A stretch of DNA of 64,000 bases, from positions 10,105 to 74,104 of the forward strand of contig JBGUWU010000023.1 of NCBI GenBank assembly GCA_045221575.1, written 5' to 3'. The notes beneath the pieces are model-generated. The model saw nothing but the letters and a program-made list of their open reading frames with translations, was not told where the DNA came from and did not search any database. This DNA comes from Scybalousia_A sp045221575. GTDB lineage: Bacteria > Bacteroidota > Bacteroidia > Bacteroidales > P3. A program made the translations under genes and the position numbers. Shown piece by piece: positions 63,758 through 64,000 of the stretch. How positions within the stretch are numbered: the first letter of the stretch is position 1; every line of letters begins with the position of its first letter.

Positions 63758-63789
63758 TTTGGTCAGTAAAAAATAATGAAGTAATTTTG
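63758..63789 (+). promoter_or_regulatory. Strong promoter, probably of an rRNA operon
   Basis: TTTG (63758-63761), 20 bases, TAATTTTG (63782-63789), a perfect Bacteroidota match with no ORF behind it in the window. Confidence 0.7.
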
Positions 63790-63795
63790 CAAACT

Positions 63796-64000
63796 CAAAT
63801 TTGAAACGAGTTTTTTGAAATAAGAGAGAGTTGTTAAGAGATTAAACCTCTCTCACCAGAGTGTCAGAAATCAAATTAGGTGAGAATCTTTATTTGAAAT
63901 TAAGACACACTTATACAGAAGATCATTGACAAACAGGGGGCATACAAAGACTTAAGAGCACGAGGATAGAGCGGAAGTAGATAAGAGTACACAGGGGGAT
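63796..64000 (+). other. Probable rRNA operon leader (cut by the window edge)
   Basis: Over 200 bases of non-coding sequence follow the promoter. GC content rises, and GATCATTGACA (63920-63930) resembles the CTTTGACA block found ahead of Bacteroidota 16S genes. Short hairpin-forming pieces such as AGAGAG...CTCTCT flank it. The conserved 16S start is not reached, so this remains a prediction. Confidence 0.5.

Noticed and set aside
1..64000. tRNA genes and insertion sequences
   Set aside because: I looked for cloverleaf hallmarks (GGTTCGA-type T-loops with CCA-side stems), transposase motifs and terminal inverted repeats with target duplications and found none.

Overview
The window comes from an AT-rich anaerobic member of the Bacteroidota, most likely order Bacteroidales. 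Three things support this. Promoters match the Bacteroidota form (TTG or TTTG, 19-20 bases, TAnnTTTG). Most genes lack a Shine-Dalgarno site. The gene content is typical: a TonB-dependent receptor with an N-terminal carboxypeptidase-like domain, fused SecDF, a PorV-like barrel, DUF3667, short HPF, a K+-independent-type membrane pyrophosphatase, an RnfA subunit and an indolepyruvate oxidoreductase subunit. I could not place it to genus. No insertion sequence, prophage, CRISPR array or tRNA was recognised; the window reads as chromosomal backbone.
Layout. 1-1.7 kb (-): O-antigen ligase/polymerase (cut by the window edge) and a BFN-domain protein. 2.1-4.5 kb (+): membrane pyrophosphatase. 4.6-9.1 kb (-): ftcD, short comEC, der. 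9.4 kb (+): iorB without iorA. 10.1-16.0 kb (-): a tight run wecA/tagO-like, ftsE, queD, AI-2E-type permease, mutS2. 16.1-18.5 kb (-): hpf, xerC/D, rpsU, thioesterase, rpmB. 18.7 kb (+): LicD-like enzyme. 19.6-25.0 kb (-): OM barrel, ssb, yraN, M49 peptidase, surE fused to a Cys-rich domain, and rnfA. 25.7-27.5 kb (+): bacterioferritin-like protein, MBL hydrolase, OhrR-like regulator. 27.6-33.1 kb (-): lptD, HAD, DUF3667, rsmA, mntP. 33.1-35.4 kb (+): amidase and MCE protein. 35.7-38.0 kb (+): two small secreted proteins and a sigma factor fused to a transmembrane helix and an outer-membrane barrel. 38.3-41.0 kb (+): folC, HAD, FtsB-like protein, small membrane protein. 41.2-46.4 kb (-): glycosyltransferase, barrel, large secreted protein, MFS transporter. 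46.9-60.7 kb (+): secDF, TonB receptor, a 1546-residue secreted protein, PorV-like barrel, greA, HIT. 61.2-63.7 kb (+): Na/Pi transporter, rplU, rpmA. The window ends in what looks like the leader of an rRNA operon.
The most unusual content is: (1) the single-polypeptide ECF sigma factor-TM-beta-barrel at 36.6-38.0 kb, which may carry the logic of a dual-membrane signalling system in one chain; (2) AT-rich intergenic arrays with a strict 21-22 base period sharing an ATCAA core at 25.3, 46.5 and 60.9-61.1 kb; (3) a TonB receptor, giant secreted protein and PorV-like barrel cluster; (4) a CWC-SurE fusion; (5) a bacterioferritin relative that seems to have lost its ferroxidase ligands; (6) perfect Shine-Dalgarno sites on hpf and one small gene in an otherwise SD-poor window.
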